The notes under the pieces: model-generated
Told to the model about the DNA's origin: nothing
What the model saw: the letters and a program-made list of their open reading frames with translations, nothing else
Databases searched by the model: none
Translations under genes and position numbers: made by a program
Assembly: GCA_009667805.1 (NCBI GenBank)
Contig: CM019064.1
Coordinates: 76,692,400-76,756,399 of the forward strand
Direction: 5' to 3'
DNA length: 64,000 bases
From: Leptobrachium leishanense
Taxonomy: Eukaryota > Chordata > Amphibia > Anura > Megophryidae
In this document: piece by piece, positions 56,145-64,000 of the stretch
How positions within the stretch are numbered: the stretch's first letter is position 1
Layout: each line of letters opens with the position of its first letter

Positions 56145-56299
56145 CAGGGTTATTCAGAGAAAGGTGAAACTCAGGAGAATGACTGGAGAATGGAAAATTC
56201 TAGGTCAAAATAGCCGTACCAGAAAAATTCTCCCATTTATCTCACTTTCCAAATCGGCTTTTTGGTCTAGAAGTTTCCATTCTCCTGCTTTTCACCGCC
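56145..56299. mobile_element. MITE-2 copy, right end missing
   Basis: CAGGGTTATTCAGAGAAAGG, then the MITE-2 interior up to TTTTCACCGCC. It abuts the previous copy with one base between. Confidence 0.75.
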
Positions 56300-56812
56300 A
56301 AAAAATCAGTAAACGTTTTCTGCGTGTCCGAAAATGTCTCCTCTTTTCATACAGACTGCCGCCCCAAGCAGTTGTTTATGGATAGATTAAAGGAAAAGCA
56401 TTTACCGTCATTTGAAATGTCATTTTTTGGTTTTTACATATTTCTATACATCCTAGAAATCCGCCACTTCACGGGCAGGTTATGGGGACCTCCTAGGCAC
56501 GATATTTGAAGGAATGTTTCATTTTTATTTTTAACCCTTATTTCCTGGAAAACTCACTGTCCCTTTAAAACTTTTTTTCAAACTTTTTGTCCTTGTTTCC
56601 TGTCCCCCAGGGCACTACCCGGACCCCCATACACCTTTTATGGCAAATATGTAGCATATATGCCCTCTTGGAGGGCACTCTAAAAAAACGAATTTTCAGC
56701 CCCATTGACTTGCATGGGGGTTCGGGCTCGGGTTCGGACCCAAACAAATGGGAAGTTCGGGTTCGGGCTCGAACCGAACTCGGGGTATGTTCGGCTCATC
56801 CCTAATAGTAAG

Positions 56813-57400
56813 CATATATTTGCCCCAATTTGGTGATTGTTAGGGAAATACATTTGATTCTTTATTTGTAACATGATGAATTTTTGAAAACAAACTTAAC
56901 GCGCTACAAAATATTTACAAAATACAATCAACGTGTAAGCAAAATTTAAAAAAAATCATCAGCTGGCTAAACTATCAGGTTGTTGTCATTCATTCATTTA
57001 TTCAATAAATATATTTTTCTATAGTTCTAATTATAGATTTTAATATTTTAAATAACTGGTAAGAGGTCCATGTCCTGTTGAAAATTTGGATGACTCTCAT
57101 CAACTGTTGTCAAAAAGAATTAAGTGAAGCCCTAAAAAAACAACTGCAGAGTTGTGCTGCAAAACTAAAAGCATCTCCATGAGAACTTTATTAGTAACAA
57201 AAGTGTAGAAGTGGCCTTTGTTTGCGCTAAGGTCCTGTTGATAGTAAAATGCATCCACAAATCCATTGAAGCGTGCAACACAGATGTCTCCAACAGAAAG
57301 TTTATTTCAAAACGAATAAGACAGCAGATAAAAATGTGACGTTTCCATAGCAAAATGCAAGCATGTACTACTGGAATTGAAGGAAAGAACATTTCATCTG
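56813..57400. other. No recognisable gene
   Basis: AT-rich DNA. The part after 57160 may belong to the PLE 3' side but has no diagnostic motif. Confidence 0.35.
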
Positions 57401-57424
57401 TAGAAATGAAACATTACGTTTAAA

Positions 57425-57470
57425 AGACAAGCTTTCAAGAGAATACCTCTCTTCCTCAGGTCTGGATGCT
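57425..57470 (-). ncRNA. Near-canonical hammerhead ribozyme of the PLE
   Basis: Minus strand: AGAC (stem I), C-TGAGGA core (CTGANGA), stem II AGAGA/TCTCT with a five-base loop, GAA, AGCT, T, GTCT. GTCT pairs perfectly with AGAC, so stems I and II and all core nucleotides agree with the minimal type-I hammerhead; stem III is the palindrome AGCT. It lies about 265 bp downstream of the PLE stop codon, in the same orientation. Confidence 0.78.
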
Positions 57471-57733
57471 TACTGATCAGTTCCTAGAATTGAACATTAG
57501 GACATAAGGGTCACATGGGGGGGTAGTGGATGTCGTAAAAAGTGAGGTCAAATAGTGTGTTCAAAATGGGAAAATGAACGCATGAGGGATCTTGGGCCCA
57601 TAATAAAACAACAGAGATAAGATCATACAACCTAGAATGAAAAAAGGAAAAAAAAGAAAAATAAAAAAAGTGAAGGCTGAAAGAGACATAAGAAAAAACA
57701 AGAAAAAACAAAACATCAACCAGAATTAGAATA

Positions 57734-58080
57734 TTATGTGACGTTATGATAATGAGTTAAAAACTGAGAAGCGACATTGAGGCCAGCATTTATAGTGTTA
57801 AAATATGTGATCCTTTTCACTTCATATGTTTTGCGTTCAGGGTGGTCTTTAAAATGCCCTTTGAGGATTTTAATTTTGAGGTTTTGGATGGAGTGGCCTG
57901 TTAGATTGAAGTGATGTCCCACTGGGGTACAATATGTATTTTCCTGGTGGTTGTTGATGGAGTATCTGTGCTGGTTCATCCTGAGATTTAGTTTAAGGCT
58001 GGTTTCACCAATATAGCAGCCCTTATCACACGCCGTGCACTGGATCATGTATACCTCATTGGCAGATGTGCAAAGGTACG
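57734..58080 (-). pseudogene. PLE GIY-YIG endonuclease
   Basis: After the frameshift: TSANEVYMIQCTACDKGCYI then GETSLKLNLRMNQHRYSI, a GIY-YIG fold (VYMIQC..GCYIGET) with the R and H of its helix, followed by GHHFNLTGHS and RKTYEVKRITYFNTI. In PLEs this nuclease cuts the target DNA. The CxxC near the motif is typical of vertebrate elements of the Neptune type. Stop at 57734-57736. Confidence 0.88.
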
Positions 58081-59045
58081 AGCCCTTGATGTTGTGTGTG
58101 GCGTTGTTGTGCTGTGCAGTGCTGCTGTCACATATGTGTTGGCACAGTTTGCAGCGGGATTTGTTGCAGCGTTTGGTCCCATTCTGTATGTCATCCTGTT
58201 CCTGAGTGAGTTGCTGCAGACCAGTTTTTGCCTCAGGTTGGGGGGTTGCTTGAATGCCAGTAAGGGGGGCTTTGGGAATAATTCTTTGAGCGCAGGGTCC
58301 TCTGTGACCAGTGGCTGCAGATCTTTGATTATTTTGCGCATTCCCTCTAGAGTTGGGTTGTAGGAAACAACTAGAGGGATCCGTGTGGTGTTTTTCTTTT
58401 CTTTGTAGCGCAACAGCTGTTCGCGCGGTGTTTTCTGGGCAGATTTGATTCTTTCAGAGATTGTCCTTTCCTTGTAGCCCTTCCGCTGGAATGATGCAGA
58501 TAGTTTGTTCAGGTGTTCATCCCTGTCCCCAGTGTCCGAGCAGATTCGGTGGTACCTGATGGCCTGGCTGTAGATGATGCCTTGTTTGGTGTGGTTGGGA
58601 TGAAAGCTGGCCTTGTGGAGGTAGCTTGGCGTGTCTGTGGGTTTCCTGTACACAGATGAGTGCAGCGTGCCGTTGGCAGCTGATATGGTGCAGTCCAGGA
58701 AGCTCACACCATGCTTGGAAAAATCCATCTTGAGTTTGATCGATGGGTGGAACATATTGAATGCCTTGTGAAAGTCTAGAAGGCTAACCTCTCCTTCTTT
58801 CCATATGATGAAAATGTCATCAATGTATCTCAGATATTTGTGTGGTTTGTGAGGGTGGATGTTCAGGAACCTCTGTTCTAGATCTGCCATGAAAAGATTG
58901 GCATAATGTGGCGACATTTTACTACCCATTGCGGTCCCAGTCATTTGTAGGTAGCAGATATTGTTGAAGCTGAAGCAGTTGTGTGTGAGAATAAATTCTA
59001 TCAGCTTGGTAATAATTTCACCGCTATATTTATGTTGAGTATTGT
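58045..59045 (-). pseudogene. PLE reverse transcriptase
   Basis: The frame enters at the inversion breakpoint and reads SGEIITKLIEFILTHNCFSF, then QMTGTAMGSKMSPHYANLF, YLRYIDDIFIIWKEG (catalytic YIDD) and FLDCTISAANGTLHSSVYRK, the conserved RT blocks of Penelope-like elements. A thumb region with YHRICSDTGDRDEHLNKL follows, then a Cys/Asn-rich linker. The frame ends at a stop near 58045 after a frameshift at about 58075; the nuclease continues in another frame. The fingers domain and catalytic block A are missing here; A is found inverted at 59051-59112. Confidence 0.9.
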
Positions 59046-59050
59046 GGGTA

Positions 59051-59112
59051 TTATATTAGTTACTATGGATGTAGAATCCCTTTACAGCAACATCCCACAT
59101 AAAGATCTCTCT
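59051..59112 (+). pseudogene. Inverted RT block A of the PLE
   Basis: ILVTMDVESLYSNIPHKD, read on the plus strand, is the block of Penelope RT that holds the first catalytic Asp. The rest of the RT is on the minus strand immediately to the left. Confidence 0.85.
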
Positions 59113-59149
59113 CCTCCCTGATACCTGCAGCTCAAAACCCCCCAAAAAT

Positions 59150-59480
59150 CAGATACTCACCTCTCTTCCCGCGGCACGAACAGCGGCCTGATCCGCTGCT
59201 TCTGGCCGCCGGGAGCAGAGTGAGACAGGGAAAGAAAGTCCCATGTCTCCCTCCGCGATCACTCCGCCGACCAGCAGGATCTCGCGAGAGACAACAAGTG
59301 ACCTAGCAGCACGATCCTCCATGGCTTCCTATGATCCGCAAGCTTAGTGATCACTAAGGGGCAGGCTGCCGGACTCGGCGCCTGCCCCGCAATCTGCTGG
59401 GGAAACCGGGAAGCAAAGGGGAAGCTAATTTTTCCCCTTTGCATCCCGGTTTTAGCTCAGGGCAGCTGATAGTGCCCATG
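59150..59480. repeat. Hairpin-rich segment
   Basis: Inverted stems include ACCGGGAAGCAAAGGGGAA with its mirror near 59430-59455 and GGGGCAGGCTGCC with GGCGCCTGCCCC (59350-59388). It resembles the other hairpin chains of the window but no terminus was found. Confidence 0.45.
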
Positions 59481-60951
59481 GTTTTCCACTTTCAGGCTCT
59501 TTTTAACCTTCAATTGTAGGGAGCTCCAGGAAGGATTCGGTCCTCAGTGAGTGAGTTGAGTGCTGCCCTTTAAAGAAGTACTTAAGCGTGGTGATAAGAA
59601 TTCAAAATGCACAGTATTATTATCGGCCATCTGCTGTGTCAGTCAGGGCTCCCATCGCTTTTTTGGTATTTATGTAAGCCCATGGTTTTCCTGTGAATGA
59701 AGATATTTAATGCTCTACATGGTTACTGATTCTCAGAATTTATAGGGGTTTTAACTACTTGATCCTCCCTTGTATTTCTAAACAAAATCTGAGAAACAGA
59801 GTATATTAAATCAGTATATCATTCCTATTTAACTCCTGGGATGACAGTATCCATTTGAATTCCATTCCTGGGGTTAAGGGATATTCTGATCTAGGACGGT
59901 AGTGGGAGTGGAGAACATTATTAATTATTATCCCCTACTTCCAGTTTTTAGCATAAGGCATCGTAAAAAAACTCACCCCAAGGTATTGTCTGCTTCATCA
60001 CCTGATGTTGTTGTGCTTGAGTGCTTGGCCAAGTGTTCAACTTGTCAGATGCTTCTCCATGAAAATGCATTGGGAAGTATTGGCTGATACACGCGGTACA
60101 CCATGTGCAGTGCAGGTTGTAACCCTTGAAGACTGTCCCAGCATCAGACAATTGACAGCCTACCAGAGGCAGGGAAGCCTTCCACATGGAAGGCTGTCAG
60201 AGCCGTCCACGACAATTAGGAGAATGAGGAGGGGTAGGACACATAGAAAAGCTTGATCAATTAAGTTGATTTGGTAATAGTGGGTGGGGTGTCCCTTTCA
60301 GGTACCATTTGATGAATACGGAGAATCCGAATATATGGTCCAGTCCACACATCCTGTCATTGTACAGTCCTGATTGGGCTGAAATGTTGCTCTGTAAGAA
60401 TTGTATCTAAATAAAGAATGTTTTCCAGGCCATTTGAGTGCTGGTACGAATCAGCCACCTTCCCACCCTGCACAGCCCCTGTTTGGTAGTGTGCCTTGTT
60501 CTTATCAGCTTGCGGTGGTCTGACAGGGGAGCTGGCGCGCTACATTAGGGCACTGCTATGCTTCATATTCAGGCACTGAAGTTGGAGCTTCATGCCCGTC
60601 ATGGTACACCTGCCTCACAGGAACTCACAGCTTGATTCTAGAGCCAGAGATGATTATTAAAAGTGAATCGAGGCCAATATTTTTAATGATGTTTAAGAAA
60701 TTCCCTGCTGCTGTCAGTGCAATGTTGCTTCACAGATACACAGCATTAAAACAAGGATTGACAGAGACATTTTTATCTCACACCTTTGTGTGTTGGCTGT
60801 GGTGTCAGTGCAGTGTCAGTGTAATGGCCACTTATTTAATATAATACAATAACAGTATAAGTGTACAAAAGCAATCTTAGGAAATATTAAACATAATTGA
60901 TGTAGATGATGATGCTTTTGCCTACGTTAGCACTGAATGCTGATTAAACAT
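59481..60951. other. No supported gene
   Basis: Short frames only. A small palindrome, CTTCCACATGGAAG, lies at 60179-60192. Confidence 0.35.
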
Positions 60952-60954
60952 TTG

Positions 60955-61668
60955 GGGCTAAATTACGATCTTAGTGTTAAAACGCAGGCGCCAGGGAGGA
61001 AAAACTGCGCCCGCAGTTTTCCCCCTTGCGCCCGCGTTTTAACGCTGGATTACAATGCAGGTGCAAAAAATGCTGCCTGCATTGTTACCGCGCGTAAAAA
61101 TCCTGGATGCTCGCGGCAGCACTGAGCGCAGCCGCGAGCATCCACTCGATGGAGTCCATAGGACTCCATTGCGTTACCCCCTGCCGGTCACATGACCAGA
61201 CGGTTCTTGCCTCGCGAGATCTGGCCGGTCGGCGTAGTGATACGCAGAGAGAGACTGGGGGGACTTTTTCCCCAGTCTTTCCCTGCTCCCGCCGGTCCTC
61301 GCCGCGGGACAGAGGGTGAGTATGTGATTAAATGTTTTTATTTTTTAAGCTGGTGTTAACAGATTCGGCAGAAGCAGAATCTGTTAAAACCAAGTCCTGG
61401 CTCTGGTTAACTTTTCGCTAACCAGAGCCAGGCGTTAATCAGTGCTGGGACTTTATAATCCATTGCTGATTAACACTTTGCGCTCCCCATGTTAAGCATA
61501 GGGAGCACAAAGTACAGTAACCTCGTGCTGAAAATCGCAAGGTACCAGACGCGAACGGGTTTCTTAACCCGTTTGCGTTTGGATTGTAATATGCGGTGAA
61601 CACCGCAGCAAACTTTAATGCTCACGCATGTGAGCGTTACCGTTTGTGTGAAGATCGTAATTTAGCCC
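60955..61668. mobile_element. Harbinger-like MITE built of hairpins
   Basis: GGGCTAAATTACGATCTTA and GATCGTAATTTAGCCC are inverted termini, flanked by TTG (60952-60954 and 61669-61671), a 3-bp duplication. The 714 bp contain about ten consecutive hairpins, for example 61104-61141 (GGATGCTCGCGGC), 61250-61283 (AGACTGGGG), 61397-61433 (CCTGGCTCTGGTTA), 61435-61475 and 61545-61580. No coding potential. Confidence 0.78.
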
Positions 61669-61671
61669 TTG

Positions 61672-62784
61672 ATATTCTAACTGCCAAATAAACAAACCAA
61701 AAATGACTGAAACAGCCCTGGCAGTGATCCTTAAATAAACACATGGCAACGTATTTTGGAATAATAATGGCCCACGGCTTTTGTTCCAATAAATAGAAAG
61801 TTTGGAAAGTGCACACATCATACCCCCCTACATGATACGAGCCTGCAGGCATGATGACTGTTACATTATATCTATACATATCCTGCTCCAGGCCCAGAAA
61901 CATTGGCTGCATTTTCTGGAGCTTCACTCATCAAGCCGTGTATTTAGGAATTTGTTCATGCTGAAAATTTCCACTTGCTGGCAGTTAAATGAAGCGATCT
62001 AAAACTAGCAATGCAATTATAACTTCTAAAATAGATTTTCTCTAAGAGCTCCAGCTATGAGTAATATTTACTAATATTTATAGCGGTTTGGGCACATCAT
62101 TTGTTTATCTAGAAGAAAAATCTGACTTTGGAAGGCAATGTAGCATGGTTGTTGCTGTTTTCAGTAAAAAAAAACACTTTTATGCTACAAATCAGTGGAT
62201 GTACATATGCCTGGGCCATGCACTCACGCTCCACAGGTCAAGATTTCACGGTGTTCCTTCACCAGACCTATAAAGCAAAGAAAGGGCATTGACCCAATTA
62301 GCTGCTATATACAAGGTACTACTGTAATTTCCATACACGCATTATGCCACATACAGATATTATTTTTTATGTTCAATTGGTTTATTGTGGAAGGTGCATT
62401 GCTAATGTCATTATGATCACTACGAATCCCCGTAAGTAAGACATCCAACCATTGTAATTATTTATATCACCCTTAATGTATTTCCTGAAAGCTGTTTCTG
62501 CCTGTACGCTTATAATGCTTATCCTCTTTGAAATTGTGCAAGATAAGGGTCCTATTCCAACCTAACAGCTCAAGACACTATTCTGACCTTGGTGCAAGCT
62601 TTGTTTGTCACTCACAATTGAGGGCTTCTTACCGTATATTAATGGCTCAGGTTGAAAACTTTCAGCCCCTGGCGATAAGAAATCTTGCACAAGCAAAATC
62701 ACGTAACACAAAGAAAATCCCACCAAAAAAATCCTCACCTTTAATCCCACAGTGCATAGGTTGGCTCTATAATATATTATAATA
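61672..62784. other. No recognisable feature
   Basis: AT-rich DNA with only short frames. Confidence 0.35.
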
Positions 62785-62829
62785 CACTGAGTGGCCAGAT
62801 TATTATGACCACCCCATCAGTACTTCGGT

Positions 62830-63665
62830 AGGCCACCTTTTGCCTTCAATACTGCGGCGATTCTTCTAGGCATTGACTCCACGAGATGTTGAAAGGTGAT
62901 GCGAGGTTTTCTGACAACATGCCTGATGAATAGCACTGTCCAGTTCTGTGAGATTTGATGGTTGTGGAACCAGCTGCCTGATGGCTCTTTCAACTTCGTC
63001 CCACAAATTGGTAAACAAAATATAGGAGAGTCCTCGCGCGAGAACTCTCCTATATTTTGTTTACCAATTTTTGGTGTGTGCACTGGGAATGAGTATGCAC
63101 GGGACCTTGCTGCATGTATATATTTATAGACTTATATTTGATCTGCGCCCATTTACTTTTTCCTTTACTTTCGTCCCACCAATGCTCAATTGGATTGAGA
63201 TCTGGTGATTGTGGGGGCCACCTTAGCAAGGTAAATTCTCCCTCATGCTCTTGAAACCACTCCTGCACAATACAAGCACCGTGGCATGGTGCATTGTCTT
63301 GTTGGAAGAAGCCATCTCCATTGGGATACGCCATCAACATGATAGGATTAACTTGATCGGCAGCGATGCTTTGGTATGTTTTGCTATTCAGACATTGATC
63401 CACACAAATTTAAGGGCCCCAAACCATAACACTGCCCCCACCAGCTTGAAGGGTTGTGCTCATGCATGTGGGGTGCGTGCTTTCATGCTGCTTCCAACAA
63501 ATTCTCACTCTGCCATCTGCATGATGCAACTGGAAACGTGATTCATCAGACCACATTACTTTTTTCCAATGCTCCTGATTAAGATGTGCAGTAATTTGAT
63601 GCGCTGTTGTCCTTCTGTTGTCTTGTACCAGTCTTGCCACTCTCTGTTCTGCCCTAACATTGATT
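62830..63665 (-). pseudogene. Tc1-like transposase, DD36E spacing
   Basis: From N to C: RLVQDNRRTTAHQITAHLNQ (helix-turn-helix remnant), a jump of roughly 70 residues, EHWKKVMWSDESRFQLHHAD with the first Asp, GGGSVMVWGP, GFFQQDNAPCHGACIVQEWF with the second Asp, and PPQSPDLNPIEHWWDE with the catalytic Glu. Thirty-six residues separate the second Asp from the Glu, unlike the DD34E of classic Tc1. The C-terminal part (WTVLFIRHVVRKPRITF region) comes after the 162-bp insertion. The deletion and insertion make it inactive. Confidence 0.85.
63005..63166. mobile_element. 162-bp insertion with a 27-bp hairpin
   Basis: Flanked by ACTTCGTCCCAC and ACTTTCGTCCCAC (62993-63004; 63167-63179), a 12-13 bp duplication splitting the transposase after HWWDE. 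The first 60 bases form a perfect 27-bp stem (AAATTGGTAAACAAAATA ...) around CCTCGCGCGAGA. The duplication length suggests a retroelement rather than a DNA transposon. Family unknown. Confidence 0.65.
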
Positions 63666-63695
63666 AGTCGCTGACGGCCACAATTCGGACCTAAG

Positions 63696-64000
63696 CAGGG
63701 CCGGTGCTCCCACCAGGATATCTAGGCAACTGCCTAGGGCGCACTGCCGCCTAGGGGCATAGTGGGCCCCATTCCAGGTTCCATTATTGTACCCCCTTCC
63801 TCATTGTGCAGCTCGTGTAGCTGGCATTGGCAGCTTCCAAAGCCGATATTGTCGGCTTGCAGATCCCCGTTAGCAGCACAGAAGGTGGGCGTCTTATGGT
63901 GATGTGCAGGCGCCAGCAAATGACGTGCGGTCACCACCAGAGGCCAAGTAATACAAACATTTAATTATTGCTGCCTCCGAGAGCCTATGGTTTTATCAGA
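63696..64000 (+). mobile_element. hAT element, left end only
   Basis: CAGGGCCGGTGCTCCCACC starts at 63696, a hAT-like terminus; the sequence continues with CTGCCTAGGGCGCACTGCCG and runs off the window. The expected duplication would be GACCTAAG. The right end is not visible. Confidence 0.65.

Larger units (their letters stand above)
46534..56804. mobile_element. Outermost hAT element of a seven-layer nest
   Basis: TAGGGATGAGCTGTTCGGGT at the left and TATGTTCGGCTCATCCCTA at the right are inverted termini, flanked by the perfect 8-bp duplication ATAGTAAG (46526-46533 and 56805-56812). Most of the 10.3 kb is later insertions. The native part (46534-46650 and about 56300-56804) is rich in GTTCGGGTTCGG words and noncoding. 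Confidence 0.9.
57400..59112 (-). mobile_element. Penelope-like element, 5' end inverted
   Basis: On the minus strand lie RT, a Cys-rich linker, GIY-YIG nuclease and then a hammerhead motif, the usual order. At about 59045 the coding strand switches: 59051-59112 encodes the next upstream RT block on the plus strand. This is a 5' inversion like those attributed to twin priming. Everything upstream in the element is missing. Exact 3' border not determined. Confidence 0.85.
62785..63695 (-). mobile_element. Tc1/mariner element, 5' end not in view
   Basis: A terminus CACTGAGTGGCCAGATTATT follows a TA (62783-62784), the Tc1/mariner target. The minus strand encodes a transposase up to about 63660, where a hAT element begins. 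It has an internal deletion and a 162-bp insertion. The other terminus is missing. Confidence 0.85.

Overview
The window looks like intergenic DNA from a large, transposon-rich vertebrate genome, most probably a frog. This is inferred from repeat content: many hAT, Harbinger-like and piggyBac-like elements, Penelope-like retroelements (PLEs) carrying hammerhead motifs, an L2/CR1-type LINE, Tx1/L1-type pieces and a small Ty3/gypsy element. I found no host protein gene, tRNA or rRNA. Nearly every recognisable coding stretch belongs to a transposon and most are broken. Names used below: MITE-1 has CAGGGTTATTCA termini and is about 0.9 kb; MITE-2 is a shorter, nearly palindromic relative; MITE-3 has GGCTAGGGTCAGAC termini and TAA target duplications. 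These names are mine.

Layout. 0-3 kb: telomere-like CCCTAA/CCCCTA array, a chain of hairpins and large inverted repeats. 3.5-11 kb: two MITE-1 copies, one MITE-3, then a three-level nest (piggyBac-like MITE > MITE-1 > 5'-truncated PLE with a GIY-YIG reading frame). 11.8-16.8 kb: a hAT element (8-bp duplication) holding hairpin chains, a 21-22 bp minisatellite and a broken SANT/Myb-like gene. 16.9-24.3 kb: a PLE foldback, a piggyBac-like MITE, MITE-1 inside MITE-2, a solo LTR and a 2.4-kb inverted PLE pair. 26.2-29.2 kb: hAT-type DNA with minisatellites related to the one at 13 kb, and a PLE tail. 30-38 kb: MITE-1, a hAT MITE, a nearly full EN-RT LINE, another PLE tail and another MITE-1. 38.8-44.3 kb: a hAT element interrupted by a complete two-LTR gypsy element, itself interrupted by a hAT MITE.

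46.5-56.8 kb is the most striking part, a seven-layer nest: hAT > MITE-2 > MITE-3 > ORF1-only L1-type element > hAT > hAT > 3.3-kb minisatellite. Target duplications can be read for five of the six elements, all but MITE-2. 57.4-59.1 kb: a PLE with RT, GIY-YIG and a near-canonical hammerhead ribozyme, with its 5' end inverted. 61 kb: a Harbinger-like hairpin-chain MITE. 62.8-64 kb: a Tc1/mariner element with DD36E spacing, carrying a hairpin insertion and abutted by one more hAT end.

No host pathway can be described. The main story is the order of insertions: each inner element is younger than its container, so the duplications give a relative chronology. The main biological signal is the repeated hammerhead-ribozyme motif attached to PLE remains. 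All boundaries were read by eye; family names rest on termini, duplications and protein motifs and were not checked against a database.
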